Under the pieces are notes generated by a model. The model did no database searches and was not told the origin of the DNA. It saw only the letters and a list, made by a program, of their open reading frames with translations. A stretch of 64,000 nucleotides of DNA from Hyphomicrobium sulfonivorans (GTDB taxonomy: Bacteria > Pseudomonadota > Alphaproteobacteria > Rhizobiales > Hyphomicrobiaceae): positions 1 through 64,000 of the forward strand of contig NZ_PZPO01000005.1 of the NCBI RefSeq assembly GCF_013306565.1, in the 5' to 3' direction. The translations under genes and the position numbers were made by a program. Numbering within the stretch: the stretch's first letter is position 1; each line of letters starts with the position of its first letter. This document shows, piece after piece, positions 37,056 to 46,457 of the stretch.

Positions 37056-37929
37056 TTTCAGCTCCCGTGAATGGATCGATGTCGGCACCTTCGGCAACCA
37101 CAGTAGTCTGTGTGGCGGGCGGATAGATCTGCGGGACAGTGCCATCCCATTCCGGCGCGGTGTCCTCCGTGGCCGAAACCGGTTCGGCCTGGCCCTCGCC
37201 TGCTGGCGCATCCTCGACATCGAGAATGTCAGCAAGTCCGTCGCTTGAGTGCGCGCCGATATTGTCTTCTAAAAGGGCGCGGCGAATGTAGGTGTTTGCC
37301 GCAGTGATGGCCTTGCCAAGACCACCCCAGTCGGCACCAAGCCCGCGCTGGTACTGCGCAGCCGGCCAGGTCACGCCGTGGCGCTTGGCGGCTGCATGGA
37401 TCTCGTGTGCAATTAGCGCATCGAGCCGTTGCGGATGGATCATGCCTTCGATGCTCGACGGCCAGTTGGATCGCCATGCAGCACGTATCTGCACTGAGCG
37501 GTCGAGCAGATCCTTGCGCGCCTTGAGCAGATCATCACACGCCTGCGCGAAGCGCTTGGCCGCGTCGGAGCGCTCACCAGCGATCTTTACAAACTTGCGC
37601 CGAACATGCCGGTCGCGTCGCGCCGCTTCAGCATTGAGTGCAGCGACGGATTTCGCTCGGAGCTGTTCCTCGGCCAATCCAGCCAGCTCTGCGATGCTGC
37701 GATGCTCAGTAATCAAAACCTTGAGTTCTGCAATGCGTGCACGCGCTTCGGCATCGCCAGCGTGCGCCGCCAATACATGCTTCGGAATTTCAGTCTCGGC
37801 GGCTTTGATCGCGGTTTCAGCATCAACACGAATCTGCGCTGCTGCGTTGGCTTCGCGGGCAAACACGTCTGCAATGGGCTCAGCCACCTGCGCCGCTGCA
37901 TAGCCAGCCTTCGAAAGGAATTTCGGCAT
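37048..37929 (-). CDS. Hypothetical coiled-coil protein of element B
   Basis: The protein has 293 residues. Long helices rich in Ala, Glu and Arg between residues 20 and 140 (EANAAAQIRVDAETAIKAAE, then RAKSVAALNAEAARRDR) predict a coiled coil; the C-terminal 60 residues are acidic and proline-rich. No known family. It is the middle gene of a three-gene minus-strand run (38032-38328, this gene, 36447-37055). Confidence 0.6.
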   Translation of the reverse strand: MPKFLSKAGYAAAQVAEPIADVFAREANAAAQIRVDAETAIKAAETEIPKHVLAAHAGDAEARARIAELKVLITEHRSIAELAGLAEEQLRAKSVAALNAEAARRDRHVRRKFVKIAGERSDAAKRFAQACDDLLKARKDLLDRSVQIRAAWRSNWPSSIEGMIHPQRLDALIAHEIHAAAKRHGVTWPAAQYQRGLGADWGGLGKAITAANTYIRRALLEDNIGAHSSDGLADILDVEDAPAGEGQAEPVSATEDTAPEWDGTVPQIYPPATQTTVVAEGADIDPFTGAENV

Positions 37930-38031
37930 AACCGGTTACTCCCATGAGAAACGGGGGCAGTTGCGCGTGGTCATCGCAACCGCCCCACACGGGCGCCGGA
38001 GTTGAGGACGGCGGCGCCAGATTGCTGCGCG

Positions 38032-38328
38032 TCAGATTTTGGAAGCTGCGGCGGCGCTCAGGACACTGAAGCCGTTTTGCTTGCGCAGCGCATTGATCCT
38101 CGCAAGTTCGGTCTCAACAGCCGCATCGCCCTGGCCGCCCTCGGCGCTGCGACGGATGCCGCTCAGATGGGTTTGCAAGCCATCGGTGTGGCCGGTCTTC
38201 CAAAACTCATCTGATCCCCGCCCTATCGGGATTGGGTTGCCGTCTCGATCCCGTTTGAAGCCCACGCCAAAGGTCGCGGTTTCCTGTTCGTGTTCTGACA
38301 TCTCGGCCACAAATTTAACGCCGCTCAT
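38032..38328 (-). CDS. Small hypothetical protein of element B
   Basis: The protein has 98 residues (MSGVKFVAEMSEHEQETATF...). No family recognised. The ATG at 38328 has GGAG seven bases upstream. It begins the minus-strand run of structural-looking genes and is divergent from the HTH gene at 38467. Confidence 0.55.
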   Translation of the reverse strand: MSGVKFVAEMSEHEQETATFGVGFKRDRDGNPIPIGRGSDEFWKTGHTDGLQTHLSGIRRSAEGGQGDAAVETELARINALRKQNGFSVLSAAAASKI

Positions 38329-38466
38329 CTTCTCACTCCACATCCACTAAACGATGTATCTATTTGAACTTTCGATAAAAATTTGTACCCGATGTATAGC
38401 GCACCAGCCAGTCTTATGCAATAGGTTAGGGAAGTATTTACCAGTCGCATTAACAACGAGGGCGAA

Positions 38467-38706
38467 ATGTCAGAAAATTTCTGGGCCAGTCCGAAAGTGA
38501 TTGGCGACCTCTGTGGACTTTCAAAACTCGGTGTGTCCAGGGCCGTTCGGCGCTTCAATTGGCCGTGGATCCGGTCGGGAAATGCAAAGCAGAAACTCTA
38601 TCGGCTATCCGCAGTTGAGCGCGATCTGAAATTACGTTTCGATCCGGCTGAAGTGAAACTTTCCATCGAAAGAAACAGCCGCGTCGCAGGTGTTTTCTCT
38701 GAGTGA
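38467..38706 (+). CDS. Small helix-turn-helix protein, possible excisionase or regulator
   Basis: The protein has 79 residues. VIGDLCGLSKLGVSRAVRRFNWPWIR fits a helix-turn-helix of the MerR/AlpA/excisionase style. GAGGG lies a few bases before the ATG. It sits at the divergent control region of element B, ahead of the replication genes, as small regulators and directionality factors do in satellites and prophages. The exact role is inferred. Confidence 0.6.
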   Translation: MSENFWASPKVIGDLCGLSKLGVSRAVRRFNWPWIRSGNAKQKLYRLSAVERDLKLRFDPAEVKLSIERNSRVAGVFSE

Positions 38707-38722
38707 ATAATCGGACAGTGCC

Positions 38723-39058
38723 ATGTGTAAGCGTAACCGAAAAAAGATCTTGTTTCAAAACGCCCAGTGGGTTGTCACGTCACGCGGTTTGCGGGCGAAA
38801 ATACCTAACAGCTATTGGAAGTTTTCACGCATCGAGCTGCGGCAGTTGCGGATCGTAGATGGTGCGCCCTGCTACGAAAGCGTCTTGCTCGCCACCACCA
38901 AGGAATGGATCTGTCTCTGGCTGTTCGTTGAAGCATTCGAAGTCGCGCTGAGCATTTTCAACGGCGGTGCCAACGAAACCATTCTGGCCAACAGCATGAA
39001 CGTTTATCGCCGCAGCAAAACGCGCCAGCCGGCACAACAGGTCGGGGTGCTGTCATGA
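38723..39058 (+). CDS. Hypothetical protein of the replication module
   Basis: The protein has 111 residues, with a basic start (MCKRNRKKILFQNAQWVV) and no recognisable domain. It lies between the HTH gene and a small gene that it overlaps by four bases, in the run leading to the primase-helicase. Confidence 0.55.
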   Translation: MCKRNRKKILFQNAQWVVTSRGLRAKIPNSYWKFSRIELRQLRIVDGAPCYESVLLATTKEWICLWLFVEAFEVALSIFNGGANETILANSMNVYRRSKTRQPAQQVGVLS

Positions 39059-39279
39059 CACCAGCCGCAGCCATCGAACTGTTGGATGAACGCTTTCATG
39101 CGATCCCGCGCACGCAGGCCGTGGTTGACGGGTTGGCGTGCATCATTCGCGCGAAGGGCGCTTTCGCTTGCTGTTCTTGGCCACAACGGCAGCGAGCCTT
39201 CGATGTTTTGCAACGATTGTATGCGGCAGGCTTCGAACCGGCTGAAGATGCCTTGAACCGATTAGTCAACTTGCACTGA
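39055..39279 (+). CDS. Small hypothetical protein of the replication module
   Basis: The protein has 74 residues, mostly helical (PAAAIELLDERFHAIPRTQAV...). No family recognised. The start overlaps the previous stop (ATGA), so it is co-translated. Confidence 0.55.
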   Translation: MTPAAAIELLDERFHAIPRTQAVVDGLACIIRAKGAFACCSWPQRQRAFDVLQRLYAAGFEPAEDALNRLVNLH

Positions 39280-39290
39280 AATTGAAAAGA

Positions 39291-39321
39291 AAAGGGCCCC
39301 GGTTCGCCGCCGAAGCCCTTT
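39291..39321 (+). terminator. Hairpin before the primase-helicase gene
   Basis: AAAGGGC at 39291-39297 pairs with GCCCTTT at 39315-39321. There is no long T-run, so it may be an attenuator or RNA-processing hairpin between the small genes and the primase-helicase rather than a full terminator. Confidence 0.35.
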
Positions 39322-39356
39322 GAAATGAAATCGAACTCAATGATGGAGATTGAGCC

Positions 39357-41567
39357 GTGAGTAAAAATAGCAAAACCCCCACGAAAATCAAGCCAAACCT
39401 CGCGTTTGCGCGTCAGCACATTGAATATCTGACCGGAGACCCGGAAACGGAATGCTGTTTTCGGCTCATCCACCCAAAAGCCGGGGCGGAAAATCTCACT
39501 GGAAAGCTCGCTGATCTGTGGCCACGCATGATAACCACCCAGGCGGATGGCTACGGTGTTTTTGTCGTGGTGAATGCGGGTGGCCATCAGGATAATGAAA
39601 TTACCCGTGTCCGCGCGGTGTTCGTGGATGGGGATGATGTGCCGATGCCTGACAAGTGGCACATGGCGCCCGCATTCTTTGTGCAACGGAGCGACGTGCG
39701 ATGGCACGCTTATTGGCGCGTGGATGACCTGCCTGTGACGGCGTTCAAGGAAGCCCAGCTTCGCCTCGCCGCATACTATAAAAGCGACACTTCCGTCTGC
39801 AACCCAAGTCGTGTGATGCGCCTTGCTGGCACGATCCACAGCAAGGATGGCAGTCCGCCCGTGGTTGTGGAACTCTGGGAGGGATTGCAAGACGTGGTGG
39901 GCTCCACCGACGCTGCGAGTGTTCTCACCGGCTTGCCGGTGATCGTGACGAAGACGCCCGAAGCGCGTGACACATCCGAAGACGTGAAGCTTGACGATCC
40001 CGGCAACGTCGAGCGCGCACGCACCCGGCTGAAGCACTACGTCGAGCAGCGTGATGTGGCTGTCAGTGGTAGCGGCGGCAATGCACGCACCTATTCTCTC
40101 ATGTGTGAGATGCGCGATCTGGGGCTGTCACCCACGGGTGCGCTGGATCTGATCGAGGAAGTTTGGAACCCGCACTGCACACCGCCCTGGAGTGCCGAGG
40201 AACTGGCCGTGCTGATGAAGCATGCTTGCGACTATAAACAGAATGCCACCGGCTGTGATGCGTCAGCGCCAGCGGCGGAAGCCTTTGCACATGTGCCGAA
40301 GGAAGTGGTGCCGGAGACGCTGCCCGTTGTGATACCGAGCGATAACTGGGCTTGGCCAGCGATGATCCGGGTGGGCAAGGTGGATAAGCCCGACCCGCGT
40401 AACATCGAGAACGTACGCTACCTGATGGAAAGAGCGGGCGCCCGGCTGCGGCGCAATGAGTTCACCGGCCAAATTGATCTGCTCGGGCTGCCGCGCTACC
40501 CCGAGTTCACCGACCGGGCCGTAAATGCGCTGTTGAGCAGCGCGGGCAAGGCGCGTTTCGACATCAGCCCTGACCTACTGAGCCGCTACCTCGGCGTACT
40601 TGCAGATCGCGACACATATCACCCGGTGCGGGACTACTTGCGCGATCTGTCCTGGGATGGTGCGTCACGACTCGACGGCTGGCTTTCAACATACGCAGGC
40701 GCCACGGATACGCCTCTACATAGCGAGTTCGGCCGTGTAACGCTTCTGGGTGCCGTACACCGCGTGCTCAACCCTGGCTGGAAGTTCGACTACATGCTGG
40801 TGTTGGAGGGGCCACAGAACGCCGGCAAAAGCACCCTGTTCCGCGTCTTGGGCGGCCAATGGTTTACCGACCAGCTCAACCTCGGCGCCGACGCCAAGCA
40901 TACGATTGAAGCATCGGCGGGCTTCTGGATTGTGGAGGTGCCCGAGCTGAGCGGGATGGCTCGGAAGGAAGTGGAGCGCGTCAAAGCGCAGATCACCACC
41001 CAAGCCGATACCGCCCGCCTGGCCTACGCCCGGCAGCCCGTGACGGTGCCACGGCAGTTCGTCATGGTGGGAACCACAAACGACGCGCAGTACCTGCGGG
41101 ACTTGACCGGCAACAGGCGCTTCCTTCCGGTCACCATTGGCAATGTGGATCTGGCCGCCCTGGAGCGCGACAGGGACCAGCTATGGGCCGAAGCCTACCA
41201 TCGGGCCACAGTGGATGGCGAGGCTGCGCTGCTACGCCCGGATGTCTTGCCGGCCGCGTCGGCTGCCCAGGCGGCGAGGCTGGTGGTCGATCCGTGGCGC
41301 GAACAGATCGAGGATCTGCTGGAGGGCATCGAGGCTGGCCGCATCCTGAAGGATGACATCTGGGGCGCAGTGGGTGGCCGGGAGGCGGCGCGGACGCAAG
41401 TGCAGGCGAACACAATCACCGCGACGATGAAGGCGCTCGGCTGGGAAGCGAGCCGTCATCGGCACCCGGTGCGCAAGACACGGGTGCACTGCTATATCAA
41501 AAACCCAACGTATGCACCCTGGCTGTACCTCAACGGTCACGAGTTCAAAATCCTCAGCGAAGCCTAA
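39357..41567 (+). CDS. Primase-helicase with VapE-type ATPase (replication initiator)
   Basis: The protein has 736 residues. The N-terminal half resembles a RepB/archaeo-eukaryotic-type primase with the acidic pair in RVRAVFVDGDDVP near residue 90. The C-terminal half is a virulence-associated-E type ATPase: DYMLVLEGPQNAGKSTLFRVLGG near residue 480 is Walker A, then FWIVEVPELSGM and RQFVMVGTTND. This domain pair starts replication in phage satellites and some prophages. The start is a GTG at 39357 with GGAG eight bases upstream. The downstream array of inverted iterons is the likely origin. Confidence 0.85.
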   Translation: MSKNSKTPTKIKPNLAFARQHIEYLTGDPETECCFRLIHPKAGAENLTGKLADLWPRMITTQADGYGVFVVVNAGGHQDNEITRVRAVFVDGDDVPMPDKWHMAPAFFVQRSDVRWHAYWRVDDLPVTAFKEAQLRLAAYYKSDTSVCNPSRVMRLAGTIHSKDGSPPVVVELWEGLQDVVGSTDAASVLTGLPVIVTKTPEARDTSEDVKLDDPGNVERARTRLKHYVEQRDVAVSGSGGNARTYSLMCEMRDLGLSPTGALDLIEEVWNPHCTPPWSAEELAVLMKHACDYKQNATGCDASAPAAEAFAHVPKEVVPETLPVVIPSDNWAWPAMIRVGKVDKPDPRNIENVRYLMERAGARLRRNEFTGQIDLLGLPRYPEFTDRAVNALLSSAGKARFDISPDLLSRYLGVLADRDTYHPVRDYLRDLSWDGASRLDGWLSTYAGATDTPLHSEFGRVTLLGAVHRVLNPGWKFDYMLVLEGPQNAGKSTLFRVLGGQWFTDQLNLGADAKHTIEASAGFWIVEVPELSGMARKEVERVKAQITTQADTARLAYARQPVTVPRQFVMVGTTNDAQYLRDLTGNRRFLPVTIGNVDLAALERDRDQLWAEAYHRATVDGEAALLRPDVLPAASAAQAARLVVDPWREQIEDLLEGIEAGRILKDDIWGAVGGREAARTQVQANTITATMKALGWEASRHRHPVRKTRVHCYIKNPTYAPWLYLNGHEFKILSEA

Positions 41568-41588
41568 GTCCCGAGTGCGATTGTGAAC

Positions 41589-41762
41589 GTCCTGGGTATT
41601 GTTCCGGGTATTGTCCCGGCATAAAAACCAATAAATACAGGCCTGTTCCGGGTGTCCCTAGTGTAATGATCAATATATGTGAGAATATAAACCCGTATAC
41701 GCTCCATATAATGCTCCAGGGGTAATAGAGAACACCTGGACAACCCGGACACACTTGGGACA
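41589..41762. other. Candidate replication origin of element B
   Basis: Behind the primase-helicase gene lie direct iterons GTCCTGGGTATT (41589), GTTCCGGGTATT (41601), GTCCCGG (41613) and TGTTCCGGGTGTCCC (41644). Then comes an AT-rich stretch to about 41730, followed by related words in the opposite orientation: ACACCTGGACA (41732), ACCCGGACA (41743), CACTTGGGACA (41752). Two iteron sets facing each other across AT-rich DNA next to the initiator gene is the plan of SaPI-type satellite origins. Confidence 0.55.
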
Positions 41763-41819
41763 AAAGCTCCGCGCTGGCCTTTGTTTAGGCGTTCGGGCTC
41801 ATAAATTGGATTAAGATTA

Positions 41820-41841
41820 TCTCCGCAACGGATATTGCGGA
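41820..41841. terminator. Perfect 8-bp stem hairpin
   Basis: CTCCGCAA-CGGATA-TTGCGGAG is a perfect hairpin with a six-base loop. It is followed by TCTCTCCC, not a clear T-run. It may end transcription from either side or be a protein-binding site next to the origin. Confidence 0.4.
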
Positions 41842-41981
41842 GTCTCTCCCCTAGGCCGTTCTGACTGAAACAAGCCTTCCAGGCTGGGAGGCCTGCAATT
41901 GTTGGCTTTCCAGGCCGTTTTTGGGCATTTGGTACCCTTGGATTTCTAGGACATACAACCACGCAATCCCGAACGTCATTC

Positions 41982-41998
41982 GCGCAATAATATTGCGC
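41982..41998. promoter_or_regulatory. 17-bp palindrome
   Basis: GCGCAATA-A-TATTGCGC is a perfect inverted repeat in the intergenic region between the origin and the resolvase gene. It is operator-like; no protein can be assigned. Confidence 0.4.
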
Positions 41999-42162
41999 CG
42001 AAAATTGCCTAAGTGATTTTTTGTTGCGTGTGGGGCCAGCTAAACGGGCTATTTGGGGGAAATAATTCCTGCATCATGCTTGGTTGCGCATTTCCTATTT
42101 CGCGAGGCGAGCAATCAGCACCCTGACCGTTCCAGCGTGCCACTGGCCACCCCGGCCGAAGA

Positions 42163-42768
42163 TCACCCTTGGCCACGCATGGCCAAGGATATGCGGTGCG
42201 CTTCCCGCGTGCTGCACCCCACGATCCGGGCCGTCTTGATCACGCCCGTGCCCGTGGCGAGCTGAGCGCGGATCTCTGCCTCGGTGGTTTTGCCTTTGCG
42301 TGGACGGCCAAACTTCACCCCTGCGCTTCTGGCCCTGGAAATGCCGGCGTGGACGCGGGCCACGATCAATTCCCGCTCCAGCTCCGCGAAGACGCCGAGC
42401 ATCTGGAATAGCGCCCGGCCACTCGGCGTGGATGTGTCGAGCGCCTGCGTGTGGATGTAGAGCGCGAGCCCGGTGCCACGGATCATCTGAAGCACCTCAA
42501 TCAAGTCTGGCATCGACCGTCCGAGTCGATCACTGCTCCATACGGCCAGCATGTCAAACTCGCGCCGCGTTGCCGCCTTCAGCATCGCATCGAAGCCTGG
42601 CCGCTTGTCGCGGCCCTTGGCACCGCTGATGCCGGCATCCTCGAACACCTGCACCACTTCATGGCCCGCGCGCTTCGCCCATGCTTGAAGCTCTGCGAGC
42701 TGATTGGCCGTGGTCTGCTCTGCCGTCGAGACGCGAGCGTATAGCGCTACACGCAATTGCTTTGCCAT
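42163..42768 (-). CDS. Serine recombinase of element B (resolvase)
   Basis: The protein has about 201 residues. KQLRVALYARVSTAEQTTANQ carries the catalytic serine, LAVWSSDRLGRSM the arginines, and a C-terminal HTH reads VIKTARIVGCSTREAHRI. The ATG at 42768 has GGAGGG four bases upstream; the frame upstream to 42861 is not needed. Resolvases near an origin and a ParA cassette usually separate multimers of a replicating circle, which fits the idea that excised element B replicates. Confidence 0.88.
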   Translation of the reverse strand: MAKQLRVALYARVSTAEQTTANQLAELQAWAKRAGHEVVQVFEDAGISGAKGRDKRPGFDAMLKAATRREFDMLAVWSSDRLGRSMPDLIEVLQMIRGTGLALYIHTQALDTSTPSGRALFQMLGVFAELERELIVARVHAGISRARSAGVKFGRPRKGKTTEAEIRAQLATGTGVIKTARIVGCSTREAHRISLAMRGQG

Positions 42769-43667
42769 CGAACCCTCCATGGATTTGCATTGCCGAATGC
42801 TATTCCAAAAGTAGAGGTTTGGAATGGATGAAGTCGGTACGCTTTTGATCCCGTGAAACATGGGCCGCTTGCTGGCTATTCAGTGGGGGTTTTGGAATAG
42901 GTGGGATGGAGCGCAAGGCGCTGGCCTATCTCGATTGGGTCCATGCCACCACATCGCAACACGATGGAACGCTTTTGCCATCGGTGGGCGACGTGAAGCA
43001 TTCGGTGTTTGTGGCGCCTATGTAGCCAAGGACATATCGCTGTTTGCGCCCTTCGCGTCGATCACTGTTCCTCACATCGCGCTGTTCGACGGCACGCGCT
43101 GGCCCATGCCTCAACACGATGCGCATTGCGCGGCGCTGTTCGATCGCGATGCGCTCGACGGCCTATGTCTCGCCCGGCTGGTGCATTGTTCGCGTGCTGC
43201 GCTTGCACCGTGATTTCGATGCATAGGGCTTTTTCCGAGCTAGACGGCCGAAGGCGTCTAGGCTAGGAAAACACCGCTCAAAAAGACCGGTGGGGTAGGC
43301 TGGCGGGGCCAAGATCCGACTTGTTTATATAAATGTTTGGGAATGATCTCACGCGCGGCGGCGTCGAAAAAAAATCGCATCGAAAAATTTCTACACTATG
43401 GAAATTTGGGCACCGGAAAATTGCGAACAAAAACTCTAGTGCGGGGAGCGGAGAATAATCCCCACAATGCAGTCGGCGGAAAATTTGTTGTTGGCTAGTT
43501 GAGAAAAAGGGGTTGATGGCTCGGCAGGTCTCGATGGTTGCTGCGCCACTCCTGAATTTCTCTTGCAGCATCCAATATTCGCACACCGTCTATGGCTCCG
43601 ATCTTCATCGTGGCACAGTAAAGCCAGAGCCAACGGAATTTTTGGATTCATCAGTGAAGGACGCGCA
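42769..43667. other. Long intergenic stretch, possible decayed gene
   Basis: A frame at 42906-43025 (MERKALAYLDWVHATTSQHDG...) and, after a frame change, AKDISLFAPFASITVPHIAL...DALDGLCLARL up to 43213 could be one broken gene, but no family is recognised. The 3' part, 43270-43560, is poorer in GC than its surroundings. A hairpin CTAGACG-8-CGTCTAG lies at 43240-43261. Confidence 0.35.
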
Positions 43668-44702
43668 GTGCCGAAGACGCCGCTTGAAATAGCGATAGAG
43701 GAAGGTCAAAGGTGCCTCAAGACCTCTCCCGTCATTGTGCTCGGGAGCGGCGCGTCCATCCCAACTGGCCTACCGGGAATGGGGGCGTTGGCAGATCACC
43801 TAAAAACCTCAATCGAGAACGGCATACTTGGCGGTTCCGACGAGAGGCTTTGGGATCAGTTCATCGCTGAACTCGCTGTCAAAGACCTCGAAAGTGCACT
43901 GCAAGCAGTCACGTTGAGCGAAAGGCTGTCGGACCATATCGTCGAACAGACATGGAAACTTATAGAGGTCGCGGACGCGCGCGTGTTTGAGGCCGTTCTT
44001 GCTGACGCGAACTATCTCCCGCTTGCCCGTCTATATCGGCACCTGTTCAACAGCACGCATCGGACGATATCGGTGGTGACGCCGAACTATGACCGGCTTG
44101 CAGAATACGCCGCCGACGCTGCGGGATATTGTCACCATACGGGTTTTAGCTACGGATATTTACGCCAGAGGCAATCCGGCTCGCGTCTTTTACTGTGGCA
44201 GGACAAGCAGCAAGCCCGCACCGTTGATGTCTGGAAGGTACATGGCTGTCTGGATTGGTTCGTAGATCAAGATGGCCAAGTCATTGCTCTCACATCAGCA
44301 CGATCCATTCCAACCGGCCGTCGTCCCGCAATTGTGACACCCGGCATCGAGAAGTACAAACGGACACATGGTGAGCCGTTTCGCTCGATCATTGCGGGCG
44401 CCGATGTGGCCTTGTCGCGCGCTGGCGCCTATCTCTGTGTCGGCTTCGGATTCAATGACGGGCACATTCAGCCCAAGTTGTTGGAGCGATGGAAACGTGG
44501 CGATGCTCTCCTCGTCGTGCTCACCAAGATACTAAGCGACTCGGCCAGAAAGATGCTGGGGGAAGCTAATGGCCAGAAGTTCCTAGCTCTGGAGGAAGCT
44601 GCCAACGGGACCCGTATGTGGTCACACAAACATCCGGCGGGAGTACCGCTAGATGGTGTCCATCTTTGGCGATTGCCGGATTTTCTAGACCACACGACAT
44701 AA
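43668..44702 (+). CDS. SIR2-domain protein of a SIR2-HerA defence pair
   Basis: The protein has about 344 residues. The NAD-binding SIR2 fold shows VIVLGSGASIPTGLPGM near residue 25, VVTPNYDRLAEY near 137, and the catalytic-type histidine in WKVHGCLDW near 191, then CVGFGFND. In anti-phage systems such proteins destroy NAD+ on infection. A GTG at 43668 has AAGGA six bases upstream, whereas the upstream open part back to 43563 looks non-coding. The herA gene follows without a gap, and SIR2 with HerA is a known defence arrangement (also called Nezha). Confidence 0.85.
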   Translation: MPKTPLEIAIEEGQRCLKTSPVIVLGSGASIPTGLPGMGALADHLKTSIENGILGGSDERLWDQFIAELAVKDLESALQAVTLSERLSDHIVEQTWKLIEVADARVFEAVLADANYLPLARLYRHLFNSTHRTISVVTPNYDRLAEYAADAAGYCHHTGFSYGYLRQRQSGSRLLLWQDKQQARTVDVWKVHGCLDWFVDQDGQVIALTSARSIPTGRRPAIVTPGIEKYKRTHGEPFRSIIAGADVALSRAGAYLCVGFGFNDGHIQPKLLERWKRGDALLVVLTKILSDSARKMLGEANGQKFLALEEAANGTRMWSHKHPAGVPLDGVHLWRLPDFLDHTT

Positions 44703-44714
44703 ATGGGGAGCCCG

Positions 44715-46457
44715 ATGGGAATCTTTAACTACCAGGACACGGACGCGCTCGGGACTGTCATCGCCGTTGACACGGCTACCGTGGTCGTTCGCGTGGCGGA
44801 TGTCGAGAAGCTGCGGCGTATGCAGGTCAACCGACTGGTCGTTCTTCAAAGCAGTCGTCCGGGCGAGCACCTGATCGGCGTCATCCAGAAGATCGTGCGG
44901 TCAATGAAAGAGGCGAAGGCGATTGCCGAAACCGGAGAGGCCGACGCAGACGTGTTACCCCAGGAGAACGTCGTGCGTGTTGCTCTGATCGGCACGCATA
45001 TCGATCGGAAGGGAACGGAAGAAAACCTTTTTCGGCGCACATTGGAAACAGTGCCGGAGATTGACGCAAACTGCTTCGCCATCGAAGGCGAGAGCTTGAC
45101 CGCCTTTATGGGCGTTATCGCTCGTGTCGCCAGTGATGGTCAGAAGCTGACGCTGGGCTCCTACACCCTCGATGAGAACGCGACGGCGTACCTCAACGGC
45201 AACAAATTCTTCCAACGCCACGCCATCGTCGTTGGAAGCACGGGATCGGGGAAATCATGGACAACTGCCCGCATTCTAGAGCAGGTGGCCAGCCTAGCAA
45301 ACGCCAACGCCCTCGTCTTCGACCTGCATGGTGAATATACCCCACTTGTCGGCGATGGCATTCGGCACCTCCGTATTGCTGGTCCCGGCGATTTGGAGAA
45401 GGGGACAAACCTCAAGGACGGGGTTATCTACCTTCCGTTCTGGCTGCTCGGCTACGAAGCAATGATTTCCATGTTCGTTGATCGGAGCGACCAGAACGCC
45501 CCCAATCAAGCGATGCTGATGTCAAGAACTGTGACAGACGCCAAGCAAACCTTCCTGACTAAGGGCAACCACCAAGATGTCCTCGACAACTTCACAATCG
45601 ACAGCCCTGTTCCCTTTGACATTGACGGTGTGGTCGCCGAGTTGAACAGGCTCAATACGGAAATGGTGCAGGGATCGAGAGGGGAAAAGCAAGGTCCGTA
45701 TTTTGATAAGCTCAGCCGAATGATTGCGCGGTTCGAGAACAAGCGGACGGACAGACGGCTTGGTTTCCTCTTCCGTGGCGGGGACGACACCAACAAGTTT
45801 GAATGGCTCGAAACCCTGTGCTCGACCCTAGTAGGTGGCACTCAAGATCAGCCGGACAAGAAAGGCGGGGTGAAGATCATCGATTTCTCGGAGGTGCCCT
45901 CCGACGTTCTGCCTCTCATTGTCAGTCTAGTCGCCCGGCTGGCCTTCTCGCTGCAGCAATGGACCGTGTTGGGAAAGCGACATCCTGTAGCGCTATTCTG
46001 CGACGAGGCGCACCTCTACATTCCTGAACGATCGCAAGGCGATGTTGGTAATGAGATTTCGATTTCTATCTTCGAGCGCATTGCCAAGGAAGGGCGTAAG
46101 TATGGGGTCGGCCTTGTGGTCATCAGCCAGCGCCCATCAGAGGTCAACAGAACAGTTTTGAGCCAATGCAACAACCTGATAGCGATGCGTCTCACAAATG
46201 CAGAAGATCAAGGAGTGGTCCGGCGTCTCCTTCCTGATAACCTAGGCGGCTTCAGCGATCTGCTCCCGATTCTAGATACGGGTGAAGCACTGGTCGTTGG
46301 TGATGCGAGTTTGCTGCCAAGCCGAATACGTATCGCCGAGCCGACTGCCTATCCCAACAGTGGCACTGTCGATTTCTGGGACGAGTGGTCGAAGAATAAT
46401 CCTATTGACGCTATTAAAGCTGCGGTCAGTGGATGGCGTAAACAGACACAGCATTGA
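44715..46457 (+). CDS. HerA-family ATPase of the SIR2-HerA defence pair
   Basis: The protein has about 580 residues. An N-terminal HAS-barrel-like part (IFNYQDTDALGTVIAVDTAT) is followed by an FtsK/HerA motor with Walker A HAIVVGSTGSGKSWTT near residue 174 and Walker B VALFCDEAHLY near 425, then VVISQRPSEV and a C-terminal GEALVVGDAS strand. HerA forms hexamers that assemble with the SIR2 subunit. An ATG at 44703 directly follows the sir2 stop, but the one at 44715 has GGGGAG before it and is preferred. Confidence 0.88.
   Translation: MGIFNYQDTDALGTVIAVDTATVVVRVADVEKLRRMQVNRLVVLQSSRPGEHLIGVIQKIVRSMKEAKAIAETGEADADVLPQENVVRVALIGTHIDRKGTEENLFRRTLETVPEIDANCFAIEGESLTAFMGVIARVASDGQKLTLGSYTLDENATAYLNGNKFFQRHAIVVGSTGSGKSWTTARILEQVASLANANALVFDLHGEYTPLVGDGIRHLRIAGPGDLEKGTNLKDGVIYLPFWLLGYEAMISMFVDRSDQNAPNQAMLMSRTVTDAKQTFLTKGNHQDVLDNFTIDSPVPFDIDGVVAELNRLNTEMVQGSRGEKQGPYFDKLSRMIARFENKRTDRRLGFLFRGGDDTNKFEWLETLCSTLVGGTQDQPDKKGGVKIIDFSEVPSDVLPLIVSLVARLAFSLQQWTVLGKRHPVALFCDEAHLYIPERSQGDVGNEISISIFERIAKEGRKYGVGLVVISQRPSEVNRTVLSQCNNLIAMRLTNAEDQGVVRRLLPDNLGGFSDLLPILDTGEALVVGDASLLPSRIRIAEPTAYPNSGTVDFWDEWSKNNPIDAIKAAVSGWRKQTQH

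Larger units (their letters stand above)
41763..42162. other. Intergenic region past the origin
   Basis: No gene is seen. Besides the two palindromes listed separately, it contains several repeats of TTCCAGGC/GGCCGTT words (41870-41925). A minus-strand frame at 41564-41962 has no family resemblance and overlaps the origin. Confidence 0.45.

Noticed and set aside
41564-41962. 132-codon minus-strand gene past the primase-helicase
   Set aside because: It covers the iteron and AT-rich array and resembles no family; an origin explains the stretch better.
42860-43213. 117-codon gene upstream of the SIR2 gene
   Set aside because: There is no ribosome-binding site and no family; the text suggests at most a broken gene, so it is noted only within the intergenic entry.
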